From NCBI GenBank assembly GCA_964020975.1, contig CAXHWN010002169.1, positions 372,001 to 436,000 of the forward strand: DNA of 64,000 nucleotides, read 5' to 3'. This DNA is from Hermodice carunculata. Taxonomy: Eukaryota > Annelida > Polychaeta > Eunicida > Amphinomidae. Numbering within the stretch: the first letter of the stretch is position 1; each line of letters begins with the position of its first letter. A program made the position numbers and the translations under genes. Positions 20,576-36,017 of this stretch are shown one piece after another. Below the pieces are notes generated by a model, which saw nothing but the letters and a program-made list of their open reading frames with translations, ran no database searches and was not told where the DNA came from.

Positions 20576-20812
20576 TTACCGTGTCGTTATCCTCCTTGTA
20601 AATCTGCATCTTATCTGTAAGGGTTTGTGTTTTCCGAACCGTTCACTTAAAAACAAAATTCTGGATATATTTAAAACTGGCATTTCCGCTACTTTTTTGT
20701 GAAGTTCACCATCCCAGATGATAGTCGCATCACGTACTTGAGCAGATAAGCGGCATTTCTCGCCCTCAGGTGATAGACGTAGGCAACTCACAAGAAGTAC
20801 TGGAGCAGATCA
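20576..20812 (-). other. Coding-like stretch, unrecognised
   Basis: Open minus frame of ~78 codons (including a codon run upstream of its first Met-type start) with a plausible protein composition: LRLSPEGEKCRLSAQVRDAT, IIWDGELHKKVAEMPVL. An acceptor-like CTCCAG lies at its 5' side and GTAATG near its 3' side. No family recognised; it could be a host exon, an unknown element or chance. Confidence 0.2.
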
Positions 20813-21418
20813 ACGGTATTTCACTAGTCATGCTTGGAATAGGTATTGATAAGATGTGTTTTGCATTCCTGCATTGAATCATTTGAAAAAAAAGCCACGT
20901 AAGGAGGAAATGCTTGCGTAAGTGATGCTGCAAAAGTCAGTTTCTTTATGACAGTGTCTAACATTCTAGCATATATTTAATGCATTAACCCGGTTTGAAA
21001 ATAAGTGATTCAAATTGTGGACAGCAGCAAATATAATCACTTTTAGGCTATTAAACACATGTGCTAGTTTTCATTCCAACTTGAAGTCCTCAAATTTATT
21101 AACTGGAGTATTCAGGATTAGAATATAACAGGTCCATGTTCACTTGAAGTTGATAAAAAGTCTGCTGATGTCAACTTTTTTATTTATCGGGCTGATTATC
21201 AGGAAATCTAGGTAAGATGAAAAATCTGTGAGAATGTGTTAACAAAAGAAAGTATTCGAAACAAAAACGTGCACGGCACCTGATCGATTCCGAGCAGCTT
21301 GCTTGATGCGACCGGGTTGTATACATCAAAGGTGTAACCAGACTGACTATTATGGATCAATTTATTACATTTAAGTGTATTCTACATCATTATTTATCTT
21401 ATTTTAAAGATCTTTATA
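20813..21418. other. No gene seen
   Basis: No coding or structural signal recognised. Confidence 0.45.
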
Positions 21419-21474
21419 CATATTATATATATACATATATACATACATATATACATATATATATACATATACAC

Positions 21475-21548
<74 letters not shown>
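21419..21548. repeat. (TA)n then (GT)n compound microsatellite
   Basis: TATA/CATA-rich segment to ~21481, then ~33 GT units to 21548. Confidence 0.95.
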
Positions 21549-21549
<1 letters not shown>

Positions 21550-22422
21550 ATGTACTTAAAATCCAGGTACTCTCATATGACTGATGACAATCTTTCTGCA
21601 ATGAATAAAACTAACCACCTGAAAGGTATGTCATCAAATACAGGAACCGTTGACTAAGGGAAATTTCAATTTTGGTCATGTTCCGAAAAGTACGCAATAA
21701 CTCATCTGTACCAAAAGCGACGTTTTATATCATTGCATCGTACTCCTTTTTATTCTTTATTTTCGCAACCAATACATTGTTGTAACATTCATATAGATTT
21801 ATCATATGGGTAAATAACCAATGTAAAAATCTTGGGTATATCTGAACGAGAAATGGCACATAGGGAACACAAAATGCATAACAGGCAGAGGCAAGAATAT
21901 GGTTCTGTCACGTATCAAGGATTTTGCTGACTTCGTCGTCATTATCATAATCTTTATAATATTCTTCTTCTTTGGCAATGAAACTAGCATTCAATGGACG
22001 CCTGAAGCAAGCGAATTGGTGGCTGGTATTGTGAGGTATGAATCGGCAATACACATACAGACATCAGTACATATTGAGGCGGGAATTTCTAAAAAATAAA
22101 GTAGACTGTAAACAGACTCAAGCACTGCTCACAAGGAAACAAATATGGTAAAGATCAGGTTCTATGTTGTGCAAAGTATAACATCAATTTTTTGTTACTT
22201 TAAGTCATTGTGTGCACGAAATCCATAAACTATAACAATTTCGCCCACAGAATTGTTAAGTATATCAATTTTGTCCACAGAATCCTTAAGTTTGACAATT
22301 TTGTAAATGAAATCCTTTAGTTTATCAATTACGTCCATGAAATCGAGTAAAGCTACCAATTTTTTTCCACACATGCGTGTGAGCCTACCAATTTTGTTCA
22401 CAAAAATCCTGCAAGTCTGTGT

Positions 22423-22426
<4 letters not shown>
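21549..22426. other. No gene seen
   Basis: 22195-22420 is made of short similar blocks (CAATTTTGTCCACAGAATCC-like, roughly every 30-50 bases), giving repetitive minus-strand frames. No domain recognised. Confidence 0.5.

Positions 22427-22507
<81 letters not shown>
22427..22507. repeat. (TA)n microsatellite
   Basis: About 80 bp of pure TA. Confidence 0.95.
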
Positions 22508-22508
<1 letters not shown>

Positions 22509-22639
22509 TATTAGGCCTATTATTCCTTTTAAACTTTTTTAGCGTGCCACATGGCCATGGACACATGTGCGAGATTTTTTAGTTTCTGATAACGTCGTCG
22601 AGGGGCTCCGATGGTACGAAATTCTAAGCTGTCACACTT

Positions 22640-22860
22640 GACATGCTATGGGTCAATTTGTCTCAGAACAATCTGAGTGACAATTTTGGAGAAGTCGAAA
22701 GTTGTGTATCAAAAATTCATTTAAAAAATGACAAAAAATTACAGCGCTACCCGTTCAACAAGTTAATGTCTTGGAGTCCCCAGAGGTGGCCCTATGCAGT
22801 TTAAAAGAAATTGGCCAAGCGATGTCGGAGAAAAAACTCAAATGCTTTTATACAAAAAAA
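22640..22860 (+). repeat. Dispersed repeat family P, copy 1
   Basis: Shares the order TTTTGGAGAAGTCGAAA, AAAAATTCATTT, CAGCGC(T/C)A, AACAA(G/A)TTAA(T/C)GTCT and CCCTATGCA with 54830-55050. Noncoding, family unknown. Confidence 0.7.
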
Positions 22861-23110
22861 GGAAAATATGTAGAAATCATTGGAACTGGACTATTTGAAC
22901 AAAATTAAAAAAACGACGATATCGCCAGCGACATCAAAATATGCAATGTAACTTTGTCGCTTTGTGGCATGCACCCATCACCCGCAACATGTGACATGCG
23001 ACAAACGTTGCACCGTTCCTATTAAGCCTGTAATCACAGGGAGGCTATGCGCAGTTGCATGTATGAACTATGTAATCTTAAAAGAAAAAATGTAAGAGTT
23101 TAACAAAATA
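22861..23110. other. No gene seen
   Basis: Spacer between families P and Q. Confidence 0.4.
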
Positions 23111-23830
23111 ATTACAGTGTGTGTGTCAACACAGACTTTTCTGTTTTTCCTGAAATTCTTTCTTTCTTCTTTTTTCTTCACTAGCAAATTTGTCCGACAC
23201 TTTTCTCAGACACTATTATACATAGAAACTCCAAACTTGGCATGATTGTACCTCCATGCAAGGAGTTTGACCGTTTTATACAGATGAATGAAGGTGTTTA
23301 AAATTATGCAAAATTAAGGTCATTTGAAATTTTAAATCTTGGATATCTTCAAATAGCGATGTCATTCCAACTTCTACTAGGGGATTATTGACCATTGCGC
23401 ATCTGATGAATTTAAAACAAATGTAGCAATTTTAATTTTGCTAATTAGCAGCATTGGAAATTTGAAAACTTGAATATCTTCAAAACTATTATGGATACAG
23501 ATGCCATTTTAACTTCTACTAGGGGATTATTGACCATTGCGCATCTAATGAATCTAATGCAAAAGTTGTAGCAATTTAAATTATGCTAATTAACAGTATT
23601 CAAAATTTTCAATCTTGAATATCTTCAACGCTATCACAGATAGAGATGTCATTCCAACACTTCTACTAACGGGTTGTTGACCATTGAGCACCTAACAAAT
23701 TAAAAGTAAAAGTTGTAGCAACTTAAATTATTCTAAATAGCACCATTAGAAGTTTTAAATATTGAATAACTTCAAAGCTATAATAGATAGAGATGCCATT
23801 CCAACTTCTACTCCTGTGTTATGGAATTGT
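23111..23830 (+). repeat. Family Q copy 2 with internal tandem units
   Basis: The 5' part matches 17041-17260. It is followed by about four diverged units beginning GAATATCTTCAAA, at 23341, 23472, 23618 and 23764 (spacings 131, 146, 146). Each unit has GATGCCATT(C)CAACTTCTACTA and ATTGACCATTG. Confidence 0.75.
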
Positions 23831-25909
23831 TGTTCATTGTCATACCAATATACTTTGAAGACACACACACTGATTTGCTATGCAGCAAATCATCTTTCCT
23901 AGTTTTCGATTGTTTAACTTAAGCACTAGTTAAACATACAGAACAAAGAAGTTTATTTTCAGTTCTACGTGACTTAATGGCCCCGCAAGGTTACCAAGGT
24001 GGGAATATATACAAATATATTTTTTGTCAATCTTGAATTTTAATGTAAGTTGTATGCTTGAATGAAGTCTTGAAACACGTTTACTACAGTATTGAAGATG
24101 TCATATGAGCTTCAGTCCTGGGAGACCCATTTTGTGTCATGGAATATTTACACAATTTTTTCTGGTATTTGACATACATAATTACACTTTTTTCAAAGAC
24201 AATAATAGTTCTTGTTTTCAGGTATAGTGGGAAATATACCTGGAACCTTCGGGGGCACGCCTGCCTTATAATGACTCCTACAGCAGTTTTAATATTGGAA
24301 AATATTAGACAAAAATTGACTTCATGGAGATTTACCTCCCTTACTCAGGACATATTTTCTGATTGGCTCACATTTAAGCCCACAAAATGTCCACAAATTC
24401 TCGAGAGGAGTTAATAACTTTGTCAATACACATTACACCACAAGCAACACCACAAAAATGATTTGATAACATCCAGTTCAGTACTGTTTTTTTTTTTTTT
24501 TCGTTACCAAAATGTACCACCACGACTAGCAATCAGTCATTTCATATATTGTGGATGTGCTTGGTTAATATTGACACATATGCAAAGGACACGACTGTCA
24601 CTGCTCTTTGATTCAAGAGTCTTCTTCATAATATCGACTTCAAAAGCTCCACAGATCAAAACAATGGTAAGTTATAGGAGGGGGCTTGTTTAACATATGG
24701 ATTTCACTTAATGCATCAGTAATATACAGAAGTGACACCTTTGAAAGACGGCTGCACAGAAGGCATATCATTCTGATATATGTATATTTGCAAATTTACA
24801 CCACTTATTGGATAGTTTCCAACCGGTGAAAAATGACCCTTTTTAAGTGCAATTTACAAATGTTTTCATACATTTACCTTAATATGCAGCACATTAAGCA
24901 GATTGGAATTAATGTCTTTTACTAAAGTAGTGTAAAACAAGAGGACTGTGATCTGTACAAAGCTGCCTTGCATGTGCTGACCAATTGCTCTAGCCTAGCA
25001 GATATTTCTGTATGATTATGTGTGTGCATGTGCTGAACAATTCAAAACACAAATTTTGTCTGCATACGTGTTGTATAATATATTTCAGCGCCATCCAGGC
25101 AACTCATTGGTAGTGGTCCATCTAAAACGAAAGTCAAGCTGACCTGAACCTTCAGTTCACAAGCCAGTATTTGGAAATCACTGACCCACATACATGTCCT
25201 GGTGACAGCCTCACTTAGATATGTTATTTAGATTTGATACCTGTGTGTGTGCGTTTATGTGTAAGCGTGCGTATGTAAAGGCTGATAAACAAAAAAGAGA
25301 GAGCTCGTGAGGCCAACGGAAGTTGCCCAGGGTTTGCTCAGTAATTGTGAAACTTGACCTGGTGACTGTTACTTACTCGTACGCATGCGAAACTTGCTTC
25401 ATGAAATGAAATCAATGCATGGGAAAGTTATAGCCAAAAGATGAATACTTTATGGATATATTTCTGTCACCAAAATAAAAGATTCACCGCTACTACATGA
25501 CATGTATTTAAACCTGCTGTAGGTCCATGTCAGGCTTCATTTCACCCTCTCATTGTAGGAGGTATTTTTAGCCTAGAGATAAATAATTCCAGAATACATC
25601 ACTGCGACCTAGATCCTTGATCTAGTGACCTAGTAGTAATTCTTGGCATGTACTGTGGTCCGTGTGTGTGCATAAGTAAAGTTCCATAAGGTAAAGTGAA
25701 AATGTTCTCGCTTTGAGATTGGATAGTCCATGAATTCGTGACTGTAACCTACTCGGCTAACATTTACCTATGTTGATCACAACATTAGTTCGCTGCAACT
25801 TTTTTTTGTAACCTGTGCCAGCCCTAATGATGCATACACCAATAATTTAATTTCTTTCGAAACAAAACTGGAGAATAATCATAATTTCCGTATTTGTAAG
25901 AAATAATTA
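23831..25909. other. No gene seen
   Basis: About 2 kb without a supported feature; ORFs at 24139-24414 and 24463-24693 show no domain. Confidence 0.45.
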
Positions 25910-26401
25910 CCTATCTACTACATTTGGTATGATCTCTTTGAGGTCGTTCCTACTGTAAGACTTGATCCCATCAGAAACTATTTCTCCGTATATGTTCCTC
26001 TGGACTGGAGGCCAACAGGATGCTGTCCACTGGCTGGCCTCTTTGCCCCACACTTGACCTCTGGTATTGACCAATAACATCTGTCTTTAATGATGGAGTA
26101 ACCTCAATGATTTGATGCAGGAGTTGCTTGGGTGGGCTTTTGTGTAGTGGCTAGATAAGTATTACGATCAAATATGGAAATTATTATACATTTCCGAGAT
26201 TTGTGTCATAATATATTACCTAGCCAAAAAGAACACTTGTCAATACTGGAGGTCAAGGACTGAGTGAGGAGGCCAGTCTGTAGAGGAGGCCCATTGGCCT
26301 CCAGTCTAAATGATCACACAGAGAGAAATAGCTTCTGATAGGATAAAGTTTTGGAGTAGATATCATCCAAAGAAATCATTTACCAAATATAGTAGATAGG
26401 C
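25910..26401. mobile_element. Fold-back element with ~164-bp imperfect inverted arms
   Basis: The left arm (25910-26073) and right arm (26237-26401) are inverted copies at roughly 70-75% identity by eye, from the outer CCTATCTACTA(C/T)ATTTGG through GACTGGAGGCCAA to the inner TTGACCT(C)CAGTATTGAC. The ~163-bp centre is unrelated. No coding and no clear target duplication. Resembles an old MITE or fold-back element. Confidence 0.75.
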
Positions 26402-26509
26402 AATGTGTAATGATAGAAATCATGATGTTTGACCTTAATAGAATATATATGTAAGAACAAACGTATTCGCTGCCTGCTAGTTGTATTACCATCAAGGGAA
26501 CTTCACCGG

Positions 26510-26780
26510 GATGTTGGGATAATGCTGCAAAGTTGTTTCATGTTGGAATAACATTGTCAACACTGCAACAACATCATCTCAATGTTGGGACAACGTCTCA
26601 ATGTTTGGACAATGTCATTTCAGCATTCTGACCACGTAGCAACTTTGGGATGACGTTATGTCAACTTCAGGACAAAATCTCAATTGTATTGAATCAATGT
26701 TGCAACAGCCTTGTCTGGACATTACTGCATGCATGTTGTTATACAATTTTGATTGATGTTGGGATTACGCTGTGTGTTTT
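26510..26780 (+). repeat. Degenerate CAATGTTGGGACAA minisatellite
   Basis: Loose repeats of ATGTTGGGA(C/T)AA(C/T)G-type blocks with alternate CAACATC and CAATGTTG orientation. Confidence 0.7.
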
Positions 26781-26819
26781 CTGGGTATCAACTTGAAACT
26801 TCACAAGGTGTATTCAATA

Positions 26820-27850
26820 GACTATGCCACAGAAATTTAAAAACTTTATTATGAACTTATTGTTGGTCATACAGGGACAAGTCTGGGAAATCCTAGTAAT
26901 TAGTATGTTTACAGTTGGCACGTTTATTTTAAGTGGTTTTTATGTCTGCCTGTGTGCAAACACACACATTTTTATTTCACACAATTATGTGTGTGCACAT
27001 ACAGACATTCCGTTTTTCCTGGAGTCCTTTTTCTTTCTTCCCTTCTCTTTCGTAATTCTTTCTTCCTTTCTTTATTTATTACCACTGTACGGCGTTTTTC
27101 TGGTACACCATAATGTGATAGCTTTAAAAATTGGTGCAAACACCGGATCTATGATGAACCTTGGCGTTTACCTTGAATTGTCAGCAAGTTCAAAATGATG
27201 CAAATAAGGGACAATAAAAAAATTCTAAGTTTTATGTTATGAAAATTATTTTTGACAGGAAAAAATTCAAGTTGTGTATATAGATTTCTGATATCTGCCA
27301 ATGCAGTGGGCCATGAACAAGTTACAGCGTTTTACTTAGGGCACTTGTGAACCAGAAATATAATTGTATATTTTCAAAACTATGAGTAAAGTTGCCAATC
27401 CAAATGCAATGCAAGATTTATGCAATGGGCACAGCCAATGAAACATTCGTCAAAACCTTTTAAGTTAGGCAAAGTACACTTCAATTGAAATATATGTGCT
27501 ATGAACTATTAGCCAAAGTTGTAGCATTTGAATTTATGAAAATTCAACAAATACACACAATTTAACCTTGAATATCTTCAAAACAATTATAGATGGAGGT
27601 GCGATTCTAATTTCAATACATAGATTTGTGAAAGCACATCTAATAAACAAATGTTTTTAGTATTTAATTTGTTTCAATGAGGAAAGCAAACAAAATTCAA
27701 ATATTTAACATCTCTATAACTATTATAGATACGGATGCTGTTACAACTCCCAGTGTGTAGAATTGTGCTGTGAGTTCATCAGATAAACAGTGACCAAAAG
27801 CAGCGGAATTGACAAGTTAATTTAAAAGAATAAAATTATGAACATCTTGT
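26820..27850 (+). repeat. Family Q copy 3 (diverged)
   Basis: Contains the CTTTCTT-rich tract near 27030-27080, then blocks such as TTGAATATCTTCAAAACAATTATAGAT and GGTGCGATTCTAATTTCAATA also seen at 23340-23800 and 39600-39680. The 124-codon ORF at 26824-27198 is within the repeat and shows no domain. Confidence 0.5.
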
Positions 27851-28029
27851 AAATGGTACTAGATGAAGGTATTGAATTTTGTGTGTTTTTTCATTTTCTA
27901 GCTGTCTGTTTAGTACAGTGGCATATCATTTGCACGTAAAACAAATAGGACTTGAGTCTAGGTAATCGTGCACACCATTCAATATTGAAATTAAACCTTT
28001 TAATGTAAAGCATGACAGGCAAAGAAACC

Positions 28030-28031
<2 letters not shown>

Positions 28032-28100
<69 letters not shown>

Positions 28101-28175
28101 TTTACTTACTATACATATATATGCATTATAATAATAAATATATATATATATTATATATATAATATATATCATATA
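28032..28175. repeat. (TA)n microsatellite
   Basis: A pure TA run to ~28093, then CACA and imperfect TA to ~28175. Confidence 0.95.
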
Positions 28176-28296
28176 TTATTATCATTATTTTCATTAGTAA
28201 AGATATTTGATCCAACCGTTTGAAATCTTTGAATTTGGTGTTTAATATTGTACGATCCTACATATCACAAAATCTGAGAATAACTCCAGTGCGTTA

Positions 28297-28459
28297 TTTA
28301 ATAAATAAACTTCATTATCATTGTTTTCATGAGCGTGTGAGGAAAACTTTATGGCTGGTATTTTGGATGAAGCGCGATAGCGCTTCATCCCAAAAATACC
28401 AGCCATAAAGTTTTCCTCACACGCTCATGAAAACAATGACAATGAAGTTCATTCATTAT
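28297..28459. repeat. Long near-perfect palindrome
   Basis: Arms of ~79 bp are inverted copies around a GATA loop (28376-28379). They run from GCGC/GCGC outward through GGATGAAG, TGGCTGGTATTTT, AAACTTTAT, GAGCGTGTGAGG and TTGTTTTCAT. Only a handful of mismatches and a 2-base length difference are visible, mostly at the outer ends. No coding. The near-identity implies a recent origin or ongoing arm homogenisation. Confidence 0.9.

Positions 28460-31953
<3,494 letters not shown>

Positions 31954-32031
<78 letters not shown>
31954..32031. repeat. (CT)n microsatellite, ~78 bp
   Basis: Pure CT run, followed by a short TTTC tract at ~32050-32066. Confidence 0.98.
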
Positions 32032-32032
<1 letters not shown>

Positions 32033-32069
32033 GCTGTTTATTCATTCTTCTTTCTTTCTTTCTTTTTTT

Positions 32070-34497
32070 CTTCCTAAATTTGTCTTGTGATTTGAAATAG
32101 TAAATACTTTCAAAATTATGCGAATTACATGCAATTGAAGTGCGTATCTTCATTAATAATATATGTTTGTACCATAAACCATAAACCTAATGACACTCCT
32201 CACAATAGCTACCCCCCTCCCCAGCTAGTTTTCATGGACTTGCTTCCATGCTGTTATGCAACTATTTTGAAGGCATAATACCTTAACTTGCACTGCCAGA
32301 ACCTGTATTTCCCAGCCCGAGCCCAACCCCTGGCTGCCTTCATATTATCCACTATCCACAGTACAATTAACTCGCTCATGTCATGTAACAAATGAGCAAA
32401 CAAACAAAACAAAAAAACAAAAAACAAACAAACAAAAAACAAAAACAAAAGAAAAAAAGTCCTACAACTCGTGTAATAAAAATATAAACTTCTCAATAAA
32501 ACACGAGAATCTCTTACTCTTCATGTTGATCAGATCCCTACAAGGTCTAAATAAGTGTGAACCCCATCACAAGGTTGTGATCTTGGTGGCAAAAGTGTGA
32601 CGAAGGAGCATTGTGGTCATATCAGAGCCAACCCTTGATCCCAAGAGACCAGTGGACCTCTGGGTGGAGGTATGCAATGTAATATCCGCCATCACAAATG
32701 GTGCGGGTATTGAGTTGGCTTGACCACATAAAGCATAACAATCCTCCTCATATCAGCAAATAATTTTGGAAGTGACTCTAAAATAACAGGACCAACTTCC
32801 CAGAGCAGATGCACACTGATACCACAGGTTAATAATCAGCCCAGCCTATGAACAACTGGTAGCTATGCATTTTATTATGCAAAACACCCGTTTTTGTTTA
32901 ATGATGAAAAAATTTCCAAAATGTTCAAATTGCTGTCTTGTATTGCCAGATCGGTATTGTTGCTGATGTGCTCCCAATGAGCGCCATCAAAGGAAAACAA
33001 TATCAAGTCTGGGGGATCTTCAGGAGGCAAGTCTCTCGGTCCTATTTTCACATTTTTGACATTCATATCAAGATTACGGACATCTAAGACACCCCACAAA
33101 ACTCCCACTTTAATTGATCATAGCTCAAAATATATTTATGTTACGATACCAAATCATATATGTGTGTAATCATCATATTCCCAAAAAAATATATAATCCG
33201 TGTTTGTGTGTCTGTGATTTAATTGTTAAATAAACAATCAAAAGTTGATCGCAAACTATAATCCCATAAATGTCAATATGAGTCACTAATTATTTGATAA
33301 AATCATAATTACACTTGCATATTTATCGAGATATATTGGCAACAAAAAAACAATCTTGCATTTTTTATGTTTGGCTTAGTTTTTCTGTTATATATCCTCT
33401 AAGTTCAGCTCCTTAATTTTTCCGTTGATTTCTAGCATGTTCATTTTCTTCATTCCATAGAAAAAGAACGAAGTAAAACTTTGAAAATCCCCAAAACTTT
33501 CTGCAATTCAGACATTACAAAATCAAAGGTGGTTTACCATATTAGATTTTGCTCAGCCATTTTCTTGGAATAACCATTCCTAGGTGGGATTCTCATCCTG
33601 TTATCCTTTCTCAGAAAATGAGTCTTAAAAGCTTTTGATGTTGATCATTTGACTCTGAAACAATACCGTTTCCTTAAATTGAGCTGATATTTGTTCAAAA
33701 CGGAATAAACATTGTTCTTGAACATTTGGTGAGGTGGTCAATCAATTATTGGCCAATCACATGAATAAAAGAGCATTTGAAGTATGACAAACATGATAGA
33801 ATATACAGTACCATTTATACCCCCTCCCCTGTAACTTGGTCAAAAGGGAGATTGGATTGTCTCTGTGAGCACAAGAGTACTACTGTAGTTAAAACTGAGA
33901 CCAGGTATATCTAGGTATTTCTAATCTCCGCTAAGTTAAAAACAGGGATGAATAAAACTAGTTTTCTTCCTCCATGGTTAAAACCACTGTATCATTTACA
34001 CCAACTGTCAACAGTCACGACTAGAAAGAAAGGGGGACAGCGAGAGTAAGGAAAAAAGAATTCAGGTGACAAGACCGCCTTTCATTGATGTTTGTAGCAA
34101 ACCAGGTTAAAAAATGTATCGAGGCACGCATTTTCTCTTCTACATTAAAGTCATCAGGAAATCGCAAAATTTTATAATTACGGATCCAAAACAAAATTCA
34201 ACATGGTAACCCAATATGGCATGGATAGAAGACCCACACCGTATTATACCCTCCAATCACTTTGTTAAAAGCCAGAGTGTCTCTATCAACATAACATTTT
34301 GCCTCCAAAGCAGATCAAGTCCCGTCATGATGTCATTTCTGCTGTACAATGAAGTAGACTTGCATGTAACACGGAGCTTGCGTACGCTGTAGAGGCAACA
34401 TGACAGTTAAGCAAAGCTAAAACCACTGACCTAATTTATGACTTATACCTACTATCAACAGTGATAGACCCATATTTACATAGGGACACAATAAACC
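32070..34497. other. No gene seen
   Basis: About 2.4 kb with a CAAA-rich tract at 32396-32458. ORFs at 32254-32496 minus and 32875-33108 minus show no recognised domain. Confidence 0.45.
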
Positions 34498-34538
34498 TAA
34501 TATATAAATATATATATATATATACATACATACATACA

Positions 34539-34568
<30 letters not shown>
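34498..34568. repeat. (TA)n and (CATA)n microsatellite
   Basis: TA run to ~34523, then CATA repeats to ~34567. Confidence 0.95.
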
Positions 34569-34569
<1 letters not shown>

Positions 34570-35036
34570 TTTCGTCCTCATGTCTGTCGGTCCTTCTGTT
34601 ACCTTTGCGGACATGATAACCTTTGCACAAATTGAGCTACCACCATGAACCTTGCACTGTGGAGTTATCTCATGTGGGTACATTAACAAGATATCTGGGG
34701 TTGCCAGGCATGCCGAGCGCAAAGTTGCGACAGTGGGATAGGGCCTGCTTGCTTGCTTTTGTTTTTTTTCCTGAAGGCCACCTGACCAGCTACTAAGCTA
34801 GCCAGGACCGCGGCAGATAAGCGGAGTGCCACAGAATATTAAGGTTTCATGTCCATGTGCTGTGACATTTTCCATGTTCTTTTTCCGTGCTTATTTCACT
34901 CCAACTGTTGCTTAATACATTCTCAGGCCAGACAAGGACATTTTATGGCTCCCTGACAATTATGATAATCCTGCTGTGAGCCCAGCATGTTCTCAGTGAG
35001 CCTGAAAATACTTACTCATTGATGTAAAAGGACTTT
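34569..35036. other. No gene seen
   Basis: Spacer left of the Penelope-type fragment. Confidence 0.4.
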
Positions 35037-35453
35037 CAAATGGCTACAAAGTTATCAAACAACGCAAGATATATTGATGACATTGCTTGCGTAAATGTAC
35101 AAAATTTCAGTGAAATTGCTAAAGAAATTTACCCAAAAGATATCCCTTTGGAGAGTGCCAATTCAGATGGTCTCAGAGATGTGTTTTTCGACTGGGATAT
35201 TCAGGTCACTAATGACAGGTTTTGTATTAAAGTCTATCACAAAATAGATGAGTTTAACTTTGAAGTGGTTAATTATCCTTTCCCGGACAGTAATATTTCG
35301 GAAACTATTGGAAATAATACGTTTTTGTCACAGAATTTGAGATTTGGTCGTATTTGTTCTAAATTTCAGGACTTTGCATCTAGAACCAAATTTATTTACA
35401 ATAAACTTGAGTCAAGAGGATTCAAAGATGTACTTTTGATCAAATATTTCTAA
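35037..35453 (+). pseudogene. Penelope-like reverse transcriptase, C-terminal part
   Basis: About 137 open codons. ARYIDDIACVN is the catalytic YIDD block; then IYPKDIPLE, FDWDIQVTNDRFCIKVY, DEFNFEVVNYPFPDSNI, SQNLRFGRICSKFQDF and NKLESRGFKD follow in the order of the IGIPMGTNCAPL-type RT lineage that I place with Penelope-like elements. The first two thirds of the enzyme are missing: homology begins abruptly at about 35040. The Met at 35040 is incidental. Family T repeats follow directly, suggesting they are this element's 3' region. The stop after IKYF is earlier than in the family. Confidence 0.7.
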
Positions 35454-35460
35454 AAATTTT

Positions 35461-36017
35461 GCTGTAAATATCCCGTGATGTTTAAAAAGTTTGGCTTCAA
35501 TGATTTTAGAGATTTTAGACTTGCCTGTTCTGCTACTAAATTTTATCTTTTGGCATCATTCTGTTTTAATATTCACCTTTCAGACATTTTAGGCTAGCTT
35601 GTTTTCTGTCAGGTCAAACCCCCAGGGGCTATAGGTAGCAAGCAGCTACTGACGACAGTTACAAGTTTGCCTAATTGTGCTTGATATCTGGTTAAGAAAT
35701 ATTATATTTTCATTGCATTCTCTTGACTTAAATACAAATGACTTTCATTCTTTTCTGACTTGCCCTATAATTCAGCTGTTAATATCCAAAGATTATTAGA
35801 AAGTTTGGCTACAATAGTCTACAGTTTTAGACTTGTCTGTTTTGCTACTTAACTTTATCTTTTGGCATCATTCTGTTTTAATGTTCACCTTTCAGACATT
35901 TTAGGCTAGCTGGTTTTCTGTTAGGTCAAACCCCCAGGGGCTACAGGTAGCAAGCAGCTACTGACGACAGTTACAAGCTTGCCTAATTGTGCTTGATATC
36001 TGGTTAAGAAATATTAT
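35461..36017 (+). repeat. Family T tandem units (two copies, ~314 bp)
   Basis: GCTGT(A/T)AATATCC, AGTTTGGCT(T/A)CAAT and TTTTGGCATCATTCTG recur ~314 bp apart, with AAACCCCCAGGGGCTA and TGACGACAGTTACAAG in each. A third unit lies at 37899-38204 and inverted relatives at 57895-58262. Noncoding; always near Penelope-type fragments here. Confidence 0.85.

Noticed and set aside
26824-27198. 124-codon ORF with hydrophobic, membrane-like stretches
   Set aside because: It overlaps a family Q repeat and pyrimidine-rich tracts; hydrophobicity follows from T-rich sequence.
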